A stretch of DNA of 64,000 nucleotides, taken from the NCBI GenBank assembly GCA_032871835.1, contig CM065295.1, forward strand, positions 22,578,501-22,642,500. Direction: 5' to 3'. Positions 35,800-46,842 of this stretch are shown piece by piece (the first letter of the stretch is position 1; the number at the start of each line of letters is the position of its first letter). Below the pieces are notes generated by a model that had not been told where the DNA came from, ran no database searches, and was given only the letters and a program-made list of their open reading frames with translations. The position numbers and the translations under genes were made by a program. This stretch comes from Dipteronia dyeriana. Taxonomy: Eukaryota > Streptophyta > Magnoliopsida > Sapindales > Sapindaceae.

Positions 35800-36417
35800 C
35801 CAAGCCCCAAGCCCGTTTAACTACCAGTACAGCTACGCCACTGGGGGAATGGTGTATGGATCGGGCCGAAACAGGCAGGTCCGTCCGTCCGACACGTAGA
35901 AGAAACCGGGTCGTGCATGGCACGACCCAAGGCAATTGCAGGCCGGGCCAAGCCTAACACGCATGCGGGCCTCATGGCCCCGGCTAGGTCCAACGGACTG
36001 GCACGCCACGACACATGGCCCCTGCGTGCTAAGCCCAACAGGCGGCGCCAGGCCGTAACGTCGTGCCAGCACGTTGGTCCCCCTGTGTGGGACTGGTTGG
36101 ATTTATAAAAAAAAAAACCGTTGCCTCTAACTGCTAAATTTTGAAATTCAACCGTTTGAGGCAAAAAAAATTACAAAAAACCCTCATAAAGTCTTCTGAT
36201 TAATATTTTGACCCATAGTTCAAATTTTCTTATAAATACTCCCATCCATTTCATTTTTCATTAACTTTCTCACTTTCTCTCAAATCTCAATCTCTACATT
36301 CTTCAATTCTCTACACATTTTCATTCAATTTCATTCTTACTCTCTCTATACAAAATTTATAATACTAATTTCCTATCTTATTCTCTAAATTTTCCACCAA
36401 CACACCAAATTTGAAAG

Positions 36418-37550
36418 GTACATTTTTCTTTAAATGTTATAATTTCATTTTATGTTTTAATTATTTCATTTTTGTTAATCAATTTAAAATTTTATGTTTA
36501 GACTTAGATATTAATTGTTATTATTTTTGTTTAGTTAGTAAATTTATCATTTTATGTGCATACTTAGTTGTTAATTTTAATATTGTTGTTTAGTAAATTA
36601 TGATTTTTAAGTATAGTATTAATTTTAATATTTTTTGTTAGTAAATTTATCAAATATTTTTTGTTAGTAAATTATGAATTTTAAGTGTTGTAGTTAATTT
36701 TAATATTTTTCGTCAGTAAATTATGAATTTTAAGTGTAGTAGTTAATTTTAATATGTTTTCTTAGTAAATTATGAATTTTAAGTGTGGTAGTTAATTTTA
36801 ATATATTTTGTTAGTAAATTATGAATTTAAGGGTAGTTGTTAATTTTAATATTTTTTGTTAGTAAATTATGATTTTTAAGTATAGTAGTTAATTTAAATA
36901 TTTTTTGTTAGTAAATTATGATTTATAATTGTAGTTGTTAATTTTAATATTTTTGTTAGTAAATTATGAATTTAAGTGTAGTAGTTAATTTTAATATATT
37001 TTTTTAGTAAATTATGATTTTTAAGTATAACAATTAATTTAAATATTTTTGTTAGTAAATTATGATTTATAATTGTAGTAGTTAATTTTAATATTTTTTG
37101 TTAGTAAATTATGATTTTTAAGTATAGTAGTTAATTTAAATATTTTTTGTTAGTAAATTATGATTTATAATTGTAGTTGTTAATTTTAATATTTTTGTTA
37201 GTAAATTATGAATTTAAGTGTAGTAGTTAATTTTAATATATTTTTTTAGTAAATTATGATTTTTAAGTATAACAATTAATTTAAATATTTTTGTTAGTAA
37301 ATTATGATTTATAATTGTAGTAGTTAATTTTAATATTTTTTGTTAGTAAATTATGACTTTAAGTGTAGTAGTTAATTTTAATATTTTTTGTTAGTAAATT
37401 ATGATTTTTAAGTGTAGTAATTAATTTAAATATTTTTTGTTAGTAAATTATGTTTTATAATTGTAGTAGTTAATTTTAATATGTTTTGTTAGTAAATTAA
37501 TTAATTTAATGTGACTATTAATGACTATAGTGTTCATATTTGTATTTCAG
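36418..37550 (+). repeat. hAT 5' intron made largely of an AT-rich minisatellite
   Basis: The donor AAAG/GTACAT and the acceptor TTGTATTTCAG delimit the intron. From about 36560 to 37500 it consists of about 45-52-bp units around TTTTTGTTAGTAAATTATGA followed by TTTAAGTGTAGTAGTTAATT. A block of about 240 bp (36872-37108) is repeated almost exactly at 37112-37348, showing a higher-order duplication. Confidence 0.8.
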
Positions 37551-39320
37551 GAAATAGATCATAACCAGCAGCCTTATTTTTCGGAACGTTTGGACACGCT
37601 GAACGATGATTTTGATCTTTTCGGGCCTATCCAAACCCAAGCGGGACCTTTCGGTTCCGCCGTTACACCAACATCATGTCCTAAAAATTAACATCAGATG
37701 CCTGGCAGTGTTTCGACATAATCGAAATGACACTCCCAGATGGGGCGACCGACCCCAAGCTAAATGTAAGTTTTGTCATAAGGACTATACCACAAGTAGG
37801 CATGAAACAGTCATTTGAGAAGGCATATGCTCAAATATATGCCTGCAGATGAACAGGTAGACACTACAATCCAGACACTACTACAACGGCACCCGGATGG
37901 GTCCGTTACGATGTGGCGATACGACCCCGCGCACGCTAGAGATTACTTGGCACTATACATTGCACAAACTGATCAATTGATCAATGTTGGTGACAACGTT
38001 TTTTTTCCATGAATTTATCACATCTGCATTCAACCCTCAATTTGAAACTGTTTTTAGAACCATCACTAGAAACGATTTGATAAGATTGTTTGAAACCTGA
38101 AGAGATGACTTGATTGCTGATATACATTTAAGTGTCTCTGTTGCATTAACTTCTGATATTTGGAATGTATGTTCCAAACATGACTATTTATGTGCCACAT
38201 GACACTATTTAGACTTTGAATGGAGGATAACTAAAAGAATTCTTAGATTTTGTACATACCGCTTGAATATTTTTAATGTCATTTTTAATGAAATCACGCA
38301 TCACATCTTTTCTATCACATTAGACAATGCATATGCAAATACTAGTTCTATTGCATTATTTGTTGCTAGAAATATCCCGCAAGATGGAGATTGTTTCTTC
38401 TATCAATGGTGTGCATGCCATATCATAAATTTAGTTGTACTAGCTAGTTTAAAGCAAGTAAGCGACCAAATAGACCGTATAAGAGATTCCATTTCTTGGA
38501 TTGACAGTTATAATCCTAGATTCCAATAATTCAAGAGACACTTTGTATTAAACGGTCTTAAACCCCGATGATTCCAAACTAATATACCGGTAAGGTAGAA
38601 CTCTACTTACATAATGCTGGAAAGTTGTTTGGATTATGATACAACCATCACATGTTTTTATAATATAAAATTGGCTGCAACTGGTCGTCTTGAAGTAAAA
38701 GCACTTACCTCAGATGATTGGTATGTGGTAATGATTTTTGTTTAATTTTTAAATATATTTTAAAATGTCACTGTAACTCTTCCGGGCATCTTCCCAGGCA
38801 ATTCATCAAATAGTGAAAATGAATGAAGTGTTAAATAGTTATATGGAAGATGAACATTTAGGCCCTACGGTTGTTGCTATAGAGACAAAGTTAAAAAAAA
38901 TATTGGGCTAACATTCATCTACTTTATGTCTTAAGTGTTATAGTAGATCCTAGGGTTAAATTACCTGGTTTAGAAGTTTTGGTAGAGTTTTTTGGTACTA
39001 ATTTGACAATAGATTATTCAGAACAAGTTACTGACATTCGAAACAAGTTGTTCAAAGTTTTTCATATTTTTGAGTGCAGGTTTGGCGGCATTGACACCCA
39101 CCCATCAACAGAACCAGAGACACAACTGAAACAAACAAGTTGGAGCCTTCTTAAACAGTTAAAAAAGGACAATTCAACAAGTACTTCTACAGGGCAAAAA
39201 TCTGGCCCATCTTCTTATACCGAACATATTAGGTACCTTCGATGTTGTCGAAGACAAGGAAGATTTTGATTTGTTGTTATGGTGGAAAACCTATAGCTAC
39301 AGGTATCTGGTTCTGTCACA

Positions 39321-41166
39321 CCTAGACATGACGTCGGTTTCGGTTCTGGTTCAGAACCGACAGTTTCGGTTCTGGTTTCGAAACCGTCGATTCTAGTTTC
39401 GGTTCGGAACTGATGGTTCCAGTTCTGACGATTCGGTTCTATTTTTTTTTTCATTTTTCGTTCAGCCCACGTTTTTATAACTGTTCGAGTCCATTTCGAA
39501 CCAAACGGTTCCACCAAAATAGGGACCTGATCACTCCTAAATGAGCACCCACAATAGTATGGAGCCGTGGGAGTAGCACAATGATAAATAAGATTCATTC
39601 CACGAGGATTGATGAATTGATTACCACAATTGATTGATTAAATTACTATTTAGACAAACAAGTATTTGATGATTAAATTAGACTACTAACACTAATTAAA
39701 TATAAACTACTCCTAGAGTGTAACTAATGAAACTTAACAAGCAAGCAAGACAAAGTCACACACAAGCAATTGATTGTATTACTATTAAAAACTTAAGCTA
39801 AGACCTTGATTCCACCTAGCCAATCCTTACCGATTCATAGACACACCATTATGAATAAATTATGCAAATATGAATGTAGACTCGTGACACCCTCTATTAG
39901 TCTCTACTCTATCTCGAGTAATATAAACAACACTTATATGCACCAATAACCTATCTCTCGATGGTAATCCGGAATACACACAAGTTCATTAAGCTTAGTG
40001 GTTCACTAAGTGAGTCCTAGAGACTAGCCTTGAGTATTTCTACCTTACTAGACCTCTATCATGCATTTTATCGAGCACATTGTGTGCTTCTCCTCTCGGT
40101 ACATCTTAAAACAACAAAATACACATAAAATGCTAGCTAGACACTCAATGTTAATTAAAGCATGAAATACATATACATAAACATAAGCAATATGAATAAA
40201 GTGGTGGTCTTTATTTGTAAATCATGGCAAAGGCTTCATCTTGGCCTTAGCCAAGATAAATTTAGTTCATAATGTATGAAATGACTACAAAAGATGTGAT
40301 TATCATACAAGCCATAATCAAATACAAGTACTAAATGAAAGAGAGAAAGGTAAAGAATAAACTAAGTGTAGATGTCCTCTCTCTTGGTTGGTGGAATATG
40401 CTTGACTTGCTTCTTCTCTTGATGCTCCCCTCTTGCTCCAAGGTTGTGTTTTTGTGGCGGGAAATGGTGGGAAGGTTGGGTATTTGGTGTTTTGTAGAGT
40501 GGATTTGAAGTTTGGATGATGGATTAGAGGTTTGATGAAGTGATTTGGTGAAGGATTTGAGTGGAAGGTAAGGGATTTGGGTGAAAGATGGTGTTTTTAG
40601 GGTTTTGGATTGTAAATGGAGGATTTGAAGCTTAGGGTCGTGCAAGAGGTGCCAAGAATAGCTCAAGAAGAGGTATTTATATGTTTAGGAATGAGGCACG
40701 AAACCCTAAAAGTTCTGCTGAGTTGAACTATTACGCTGGTCGAGTGGCGCCTTACCAGCGCAACACCACTGATCTCATGCGCTGGCGAGTGTGGCGCTGG
40801 TCGAGTGGCGCCTCACCAGCGTCAGCCTTGGCCTTTTATGATTTCAGTTCTTCCGTTTTGACCCCAACTTTTCTCAATTTCGCAATATTACCCTAGGATT
40901 GCTAAAGAAACCTGCACAAGCTTAATACACCATTAAATATTAGATTTTTACTTAGGAACGGGTGCAATTGACAGGATATGGAGGCTACACCAAGTGTAGA
41001 AATGGGAGTTATCAGGACCGGAACCAGAAGCCTGCACTGTAGCTGTTCCGGTTCGGTTCCGGTTCGGTTCCAAAACAGGAACCAAACACCCCTGTTCGGT
41101 TCCCGTTTTTCTTGTGCAGGTTCCAGTTCAGTTTCCCGGTTCGAACTGAACATTCACCATGTCTAG
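39321..41166. mobile_element. TIR element inserted in the hAT transposase, itself split by a solo LTR
   Basis: The left end CCTAGACATG and right end CATGTCTAG are inverted, and TCACA flanks both sides (39316-39320 and 41167-41171). Subterminal sequences are rich in GGTTCCGGTTC/GAACCGAAACC words. After removing the solo LTR the element is only about 350 bp, so it is a MITE. It interrupts the transposase between the SYRYLVLS block and the dimerisation domain. The superfamily is not certain. Confidence 0.75.
39528..41014. mobile_element. Solo LTR (1487 bp) with perfect GGACC target duplication
   Basis: Starts TGATCACTCC and ends GGGAGTTATCA (TG..CA with short inverted ends), flanked by GGACC at 39523-39527 and 41015-41019. 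There is no internal coding region. It carries two GC-rich hairpins of type CGCTGG..CCAGCG (40734-40760 and 40795-40821). The clean duplication shows an insertion into the GGTTCC-rich MITE followed by LTR-LTR recombination. Confidence 0.85.
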
Positions 41167-42085
41167 TCACAACTAACACGTGACGTACTGGTTATCCCTG
41201 TGTTCGCGGTGTCTTCAGAACAAACATTCAACATCAGTGGACACATAATTGAACTAAGAAGAAGCTATTTGTCTCCGGAGATAGTTGATGTATTAACATG
41301 CCTTCGGGATTGGGAGCATGCTAAAAATAGGTTACAAAACGAAACGGAAGATAGTGAATTTATTCTAAATTTCAACAATCTATATGTTGATGAGTCTTCC
41401 GGTAGTGGTCAGGGCCAAAACTAGGTTATACTTTTACATATACATTTACTTGTAAGTTGTAATACGATTGTACTTTTTTTCCCTTACCAAGTTTTTATCT
41501 CACTGGGTTTTTCTTGGTAAGGTTTTTAATGAGTCAATCCTGTAAATATGTAATACTGAATTTCATAAGTCTGAAATAAATAAATAAATCTTCATTTTAT
41601 ATTATCGTAACTTCATCTATTTTTTATTTTTTGTAATATTTTAGTATTTTACTATAAAAAATAATAAATCTATCTAACTAAAAAAAATGGAATGAAAAAT
41701 AAACATTTTATTTTTCATAATAATCAATTAAGAGGATAAACAAATTGCAATGAAAATTACATTGACATAATTGAATTGTTAATTTGATATTATATATTTT
41801 AATTATGTATTTTCCATAAACCCAAAACAAAAATCAAATAAAAAAATAAAAAATAAAGAATTGGTCTAGCCCGTGGGGTACGCCGGCCGCGGCATGTGTG
41901 GTGGCCCTGCACGGTATGCCGGTTGCAGGCCCACATGCCTTGCCGGGCCCATGTTCCCAAAAATGTGTTGGACCAGGTCTGACCTGGACAGAACCGCATC
42001 TCGGACCAGACACGACCCGTTTTTGAAAACGGACTGAAACATGCCGGATCATTTGGACTAAACCAGCCCATTTATACAGCATTAC

Positions 42086-43797
42086 TTGGAGGCGACAAAC
42101 CATGAATTGCACCCGTTATTAAAAGTTATAATAATGCCTATATATACAATCCAAAACATTAATTCAAATTATGTATCATGTGATTTATCATTCTCTTGTT
42201 ATTTAACACATTATCCCATAATTTATGTGGCAATGAAAAATAAACTGCCATATCATTTTAATTTATTTTTGGACAAGTGTTTTTGAGTTATACAGGTACA
42301 ACATTAATGCCCCAAGTCATGATACAATATATTTTTGGTTGGAATAGTGCATTTGGAACTCTTGTTTGTTATTATGGATATTATTTTTCAAGAATCAATG
42401 AAGTAATTAAATATCAATATATTCTTAAATATCTTGCAAAATATCCAGAAATATCTGGATTCTGGATATATCGGCATATTGCAGGTACATATTTTGGAAG
42501 ATACAGTATATACATGAAATTTAATTTATTTAATCTCAAATAATGAAATTATTTTTCATATGGGAGATTAAAGCTTGAAAGACAACTTGGAACCTATATA
42601 TATAGTATTGACATGGTACATAATCCATATCAACATGGTACATAATCCATTTAATAGATTTTCTGTGACTACATGCATATCAATCATAAACTATATAGAG
42701 TATAAAAACTTACGAGGAATCTTCGACTATGACTATTTCTCCCATAAAGCAATAACCATAATACAAAGAAAGGAATTATGATTCACACATAGCGATTAAT
42801 GATATGGTCAAGTTAACATTTCATATCATGGTAATTATGTTGGCTGTGGTAGCAAAAAATGGGCAGTGACCCAATTTTATAGGCTCAAATATGAAGCTAT
42901 ATCTTTTTTAAAAATAGTTAGGTACGGAAAGGTTTAAATCCATTATAAAGATCTAATCCACTCATCAAATTTGATAAAATCATTAGTGATCGGATCAAAA
43001 ATATTTTACAAGTCTGTTCAATTGATTCAGTTTAAACATAAATAAAATTCTCAAGATTGTAAGATCACGGTCGGCCGAAATCGATAGGATTAGGGATCAA
43101 CTCTTTAGACAATCATTTCTACTTTTATAAATAAGAGAGATCCAAGACAATTAAGTGGGGCTCCCACTCACGAAGAAAAGAAGTCTGAGAGGAGCACTCC
43201 CATTCAATAAAAACAATGAATGATGGGACCACAATCTCTGACTCGCACGACATCCCCCCTTTCCCCATTCATTCTTAATAGTTTCTTAAGCAACGTTTCT
43301 CCATTCTTGAGTTTTACGAGAGGATCATTAAACTCCAAAAATGATTCCAACTTTATTATCACACTAGTCTTCTTTTGCATTCGAAGTCGTTCGACCAACA
43401 CACATTTCATTTTCTATTAGACCACTTGAGCAACACGTATCATTTACAGCATATTAAATTCATTTGTCAATGGTCTTATCTTGTCTACCTTACACTCAGT
43501 CCAAACGAATATAAGGTTATTCGAATGACACTATTCGGAACTCGATCAACTTTATTTACGGTTTGATCTTTATTATTTAGTAATGCAATATAGTTGTTGA
43601 AATTGATTATATTCAAGTTTAATTCTGTACAAACGATTTCTTTTACAAATATCAGACTTGAGTGTTGGAGAGTCCCCCAAAGGGACCACCCCAACTCCGT
43701 ATTCTATTTTTTTTATAGGATTGCCGGTGTCCCTAATTAACCACAAATGTGATATGAAATCTCTATGCATGTTAATCAATAATATTCTAAATCGGAT
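42086..43797. other. AT-rich spacer, no gene recognised
   Basis: No supported exon or element. Some TATA-like and low-complexity tracts only. Confidence 0.4.
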
Positions 43798-43920
43798 CCT
43801 AAAACTAGAGATGCACATTTTTTTATGGTATCCCAATTCTCCGCATCCCCATCCCCATCCCCATCCCCATCCCCATTTGAGGATTTTTTTAGGGAAAAAT
43901 AGGGAAATGAGGGGGGAGGG

Positions 43921-44578
43921 TAGAGATGCACGCTTTTCCCCGGGACCCTAAATTCCCGCACCCCTATTCCCATTTGGATTTTTTTTGTTGTTGGAAAAAA
44001 TGGAAAAATAGAGGAATGAGAATGAAAACCATCCCCAAATTGAAATGGGAATGGGGATGGGGGAACCTCCCCATCCTCATTTTTCCATTTCTCCAAAACA
44101 TATATAAATATAATTATAATATATATTTTATTTTTATTTTTTATTCTTTGAAACCCTAGGTATAAATCGACAGTTAATCTCTTTTGATTACCTATTATGT
44201 GAAGTTTTTTTTTATTAAAAAACAGTTTGCATTACTTCAAGTTGATTTATTTTTAAATTTTAAATTGTTTGAAACACTTTATTTTGTAATTGTAATACAT
44301 GATTTTATTTTGCATTTGTAATAAAATATATATATTTTTTTCGTTTAATTTGTAATTTTTAATAAACTAGGGAAAAGGGAAAAAGGAAAATGGGAGACCG
44401 GGGAAAACGGAAAGACAGGGAAAAACGGGGAACTGGGGATGGATATACATCCTCCCAAAAAATCCTCATCCTCATTTTCCCCAAATGGGGAAATTGAGGG
44501 ATGGGGGAAGGGTATGGGAAGTGGGGGTGGGGATAGGAGGACCTATATCCATCCTCATTCCTCAAACGTGCATCTCTA
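43921..44578. mobile_element. Inner hAT-type MITE of the same family
   Basis: Termini TAGAGATGCACG and CGTGCATCTCTA are perfect 12-bp inverted repeats. Flanking 8-mers GGGGAGGG and AGGGAGAG match at 6 of 8 positions. Its interior (ATCCCCAAATTGAAAT, AATATATAAATATAATTA) matches sequence of the outer copy at 44595-44740. Confidence 0.75.
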
Positions 44579-45046
44579 AGGGAGAGGGGATGAGGATGAA
44601 AATCATCCCCAAATTGAAATCCCCATCCCCATTTCCCTATTTTCTCCACAATTATATTGAAATGAGGATGATGATAGGGATGGGGGATATTTTTTCATTT
44701 CCCCTAAACATATATAAATATAATTATAATGTATATATATTCTTTGAAACCCTAAGTATATATACATATTTACTCTTTTTACCTTCAAAACCTAAAACCT
44801 AAAACTGAAATATTTGAAACACTTTATTTTTGTATTTGTAATGCATTAATGGATTTTATTTTGTATTTGTAATGGAATGTTTTTCTTAGTTTAATTTGTA
44901 ATTTTTAATTAAATGGGAAAATGGAAAAATGGGAAAATGGGAAAATAGGGAAAATGGGAGAAAAACAGAAAAAATGGAGAATTGGGATTGGGGATGGATA
45001 TACCTCCCCCCAAAATTCCCCATCCCAATTTTCCTAGAATGGGGAA

Positions 45047-45049
<3 letters not shown>

Positions 45050-45079
<30 letters not shown>
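45050..45079 (+). repeat. Run of 30 G
   Basis: Uninterrupted G homopolymer within the GC-skewed outer MITE, followed by AGGGGGATGGGG. Confidence 0.9.
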
Positions 45080-45080
<1 letters not shown>

Positions 45081-45092
45081 GGGGGATGGGGA

Positions 45093-45244
45093 TTAGGGGA
45101 CTTATTGTTAGAGATAATGGTAATGCTAGTGTTCCATCTGCTCATCTAGCTCACAACAACAGTGATTCTTAGGGGACTTATTGTTAGAGATAATGGTAAT
45201 GCTAGTGTTCCATCTGCTCATCTAGCTCACAACAACAGTGATTC
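45093..45244. repeat. 76-bp tandem duplication across the Copia insertion junction
   Basis: 45093-45168 and 45169-45244 are direct copies, beginning TTAGGGGACTTATTGTTAG. Each contains MITE flank, the target duplication CTTAT and the first LTR bases. The duplication therefore happened after the Copia element inserted. Confidence 0.9.
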
Positions 45245-45696
45245 AATTGGTAGTGATTATAGAAGAAGTAATGAAGCTAGGAGCTATCAGGATGAGAAGA
45301 GCAGCACATACTATCAAGCAGGACTTGCATTATGTGCAGTTGGTTATGGCGAACGTCTAAAGCTTAGTAAATTTGAAATTGGATATAAAGTTAGTTAGGC
45401 TAATTGAAATGTGACGTGGCATAGTTTGTTACAAAATCTGATGTGGCAGAGTTTGTTATGGAATTCAACTCTTCCATTGATTATCAAGGATCAGTTAGTT
45501 TTTCAGTTATTAGTTGAAAAATCTTTATAATATAAAAATATCTTGCAATCAATCAAGTGAAGATCAATATAGAAACTTATCAGAGAGTTATGTTAATGGC
45601 TTCTCAAACTTTTTCTTCTCTGTGAACTTTCATCGAATATCTTTGGCTCAATATTTTAAATCCTTTATTTTCTTGATAAAATAACATTGTTTTTCA
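45182..45696 (+). repeat. 5' LTR of the plus-strand Copia element
   Basis: 515 bp, TG..CA, direct repeat of 52547-53060, abutting the PBS. Confidence 0.92.
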
Positions 45697-45723
45697 TGGT
45701 ATTAGAGCCTCTGACTCAAGTCA

Positions 45724-46779
45724 ATGGCTGAAGATCAATCAAATAACCCAGTCTCAATCGATTCTCTCAACTTCGCAACTGGTTCCATCAAAACGATGGA
45801 TTTTTCTTCTCTGGCTAAGACTTTAAGTCTCAATCTTACACTGAAACAGGATCACAGTAATTACATATATTGGAAAACACAAGTCCTAACAACAATTGAA
45901 GCTATGGATCTTGAAGGCTTCGTCAATGGTGTGAAGTTGCATCTTCCGAAGCTTATCACAGTTCGACCTGGAGATGTTGAGGTTCAACAAGAAAATCCTG
46001 AGTACATCAACTGAAAGAAATCAGATAAGCTCTTGATGAGTTGGATTTTCTCAAATCTTACTCCAAGTGTTCTTGGTCAGGTAACAAATTCTAAGTCCTT
46101 TTTTGAAGTCTGGTCAAAGATTGAAAGAATATATTCTTAACGTTCTTTGGCTAGAATCATGCAGTTAATGTAGGGAAATCTGCGCAACGGAAGCGTGAAA
46201 AATTATAATTTAGGGTTTCGGTATAAATAAAAATTTTCCCTTTATAATAACAAGAACCTTAACCCTAGATTAATTGATATATATAAAAAGTGTCGTACCT
46301 TTTTCTCGTGACGATTGAACTAGCGCCGAATTGAATCCGAAAGATCTTCCAATCCAATCAAGAACGTGAATCGTCTAAGAGCGTGGGCTCCCTTTCTTTA
46401 AATTAAATAGCTGAGGATGGAAACAAACAAATTTTTTCTCTTTGTTAGTCACAATAATCCTCCGAGAAGAAAACAAAGAACGTTAAGTCACTTGTGAATT
46501 ATCAATCAATTTAATTGAAACTCGCGTGAACCTTGATTCGATGTTGTACACAAAACCTTTTAATGTAAATGCTACTAGTGTACTATCAAAAACTAAACGT
46601 TCTTTCTTCCTTTTCATCTTAGCCGAATCTCACACTATTTCTTAGAGTTGATCGAATTTTGTCTAGAGCAAAAACAATTTTTTTCCCAAAATTCTTTTGG
46701 TGGCCGAATTCTCTCCAAGTTGAATTGCTTAGGCTAGCCGAAAATTCCTCTTATATAAAAGTATGGCTGGTCGAAATTC

Positions 46780-46842
<63 letters not shown>

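Larger units (their letters stand above)
37551..41424 (+). pseudogene. hAT transposase relic (BED finger, catalytic core, dimerisation domain)
   Basis: A BED-type zinc-finger part near 37700-37850 (PQAKCKFCHKDYTT and later RRHMLKYMP) binds element ends in active relatives. DGSVTMWRYDPAHARDYLAL and SVSVALTSDIWNVCSKHDYL (about 38125-38190) belong to the catalytic RNase H-like fold. ITLDNAYANTSS-like and QWCACHIINL motifs follow near 38310-38430. Sequence ending FDLLLWWKTYSYRYLVLS (about 39250-39315) is cut by the inserted TIR element. The hAT dimerisation domain resumes at about 41170 (VSSEQTFNISGHIIELRRSY, then LSPEIVDVLTCLRDWEHA). Many stops and frameshifts rule out activity. It is closely related to the relic at 58.05-59.99 kb. 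Confidence 0.88.
35800..42085 (+). mobile_element. Decayed hAT transposon (about 6.2 kb) with nested insertions
   Basis: GC-rich, imperfectly repeated subterminal regions (about 35830-36110 and 41860-42070, rich in GGGCC, GGCACG and CATGCC words) bracket a transposase relic (37551-41424). A TATA-like CTTATAAATACT (36231-36242) followed by a pyrimidine-rich leader provides a plausible promoter. An intron (36418-37550) separates leader from coding sequence. The coding region is interrupted by another TIR element (39321-41166). Exact TIRs and the 8-bp duplication could not be identified, so the ends are approximate. Confidence 0.7.

Noticed and set aside
35817..36164. GC-rich open frames on both strands
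   Set aside because: They coincide with the hAT subterminal repeat region; no domain recognisable.
40331..40666. 111-codon open frame on the minus strand in the solo LTR
   Set aside because: Low-complexity Ser/Thr/Pro/Lys-rich frame entirely within a solo LTR with clear boundaries.
43204..43566. Possible small gene with overlapping open frames on both strands
   Set aside because: No splice-consistent structure, motif or codon bias; frames occur on both strands.
43658..45145. Several open frames rich in Pro/His or Gly on both strands
   Set aside because: They are produced by CCCCAT/GGGGAT low-complexity MITE sequence.
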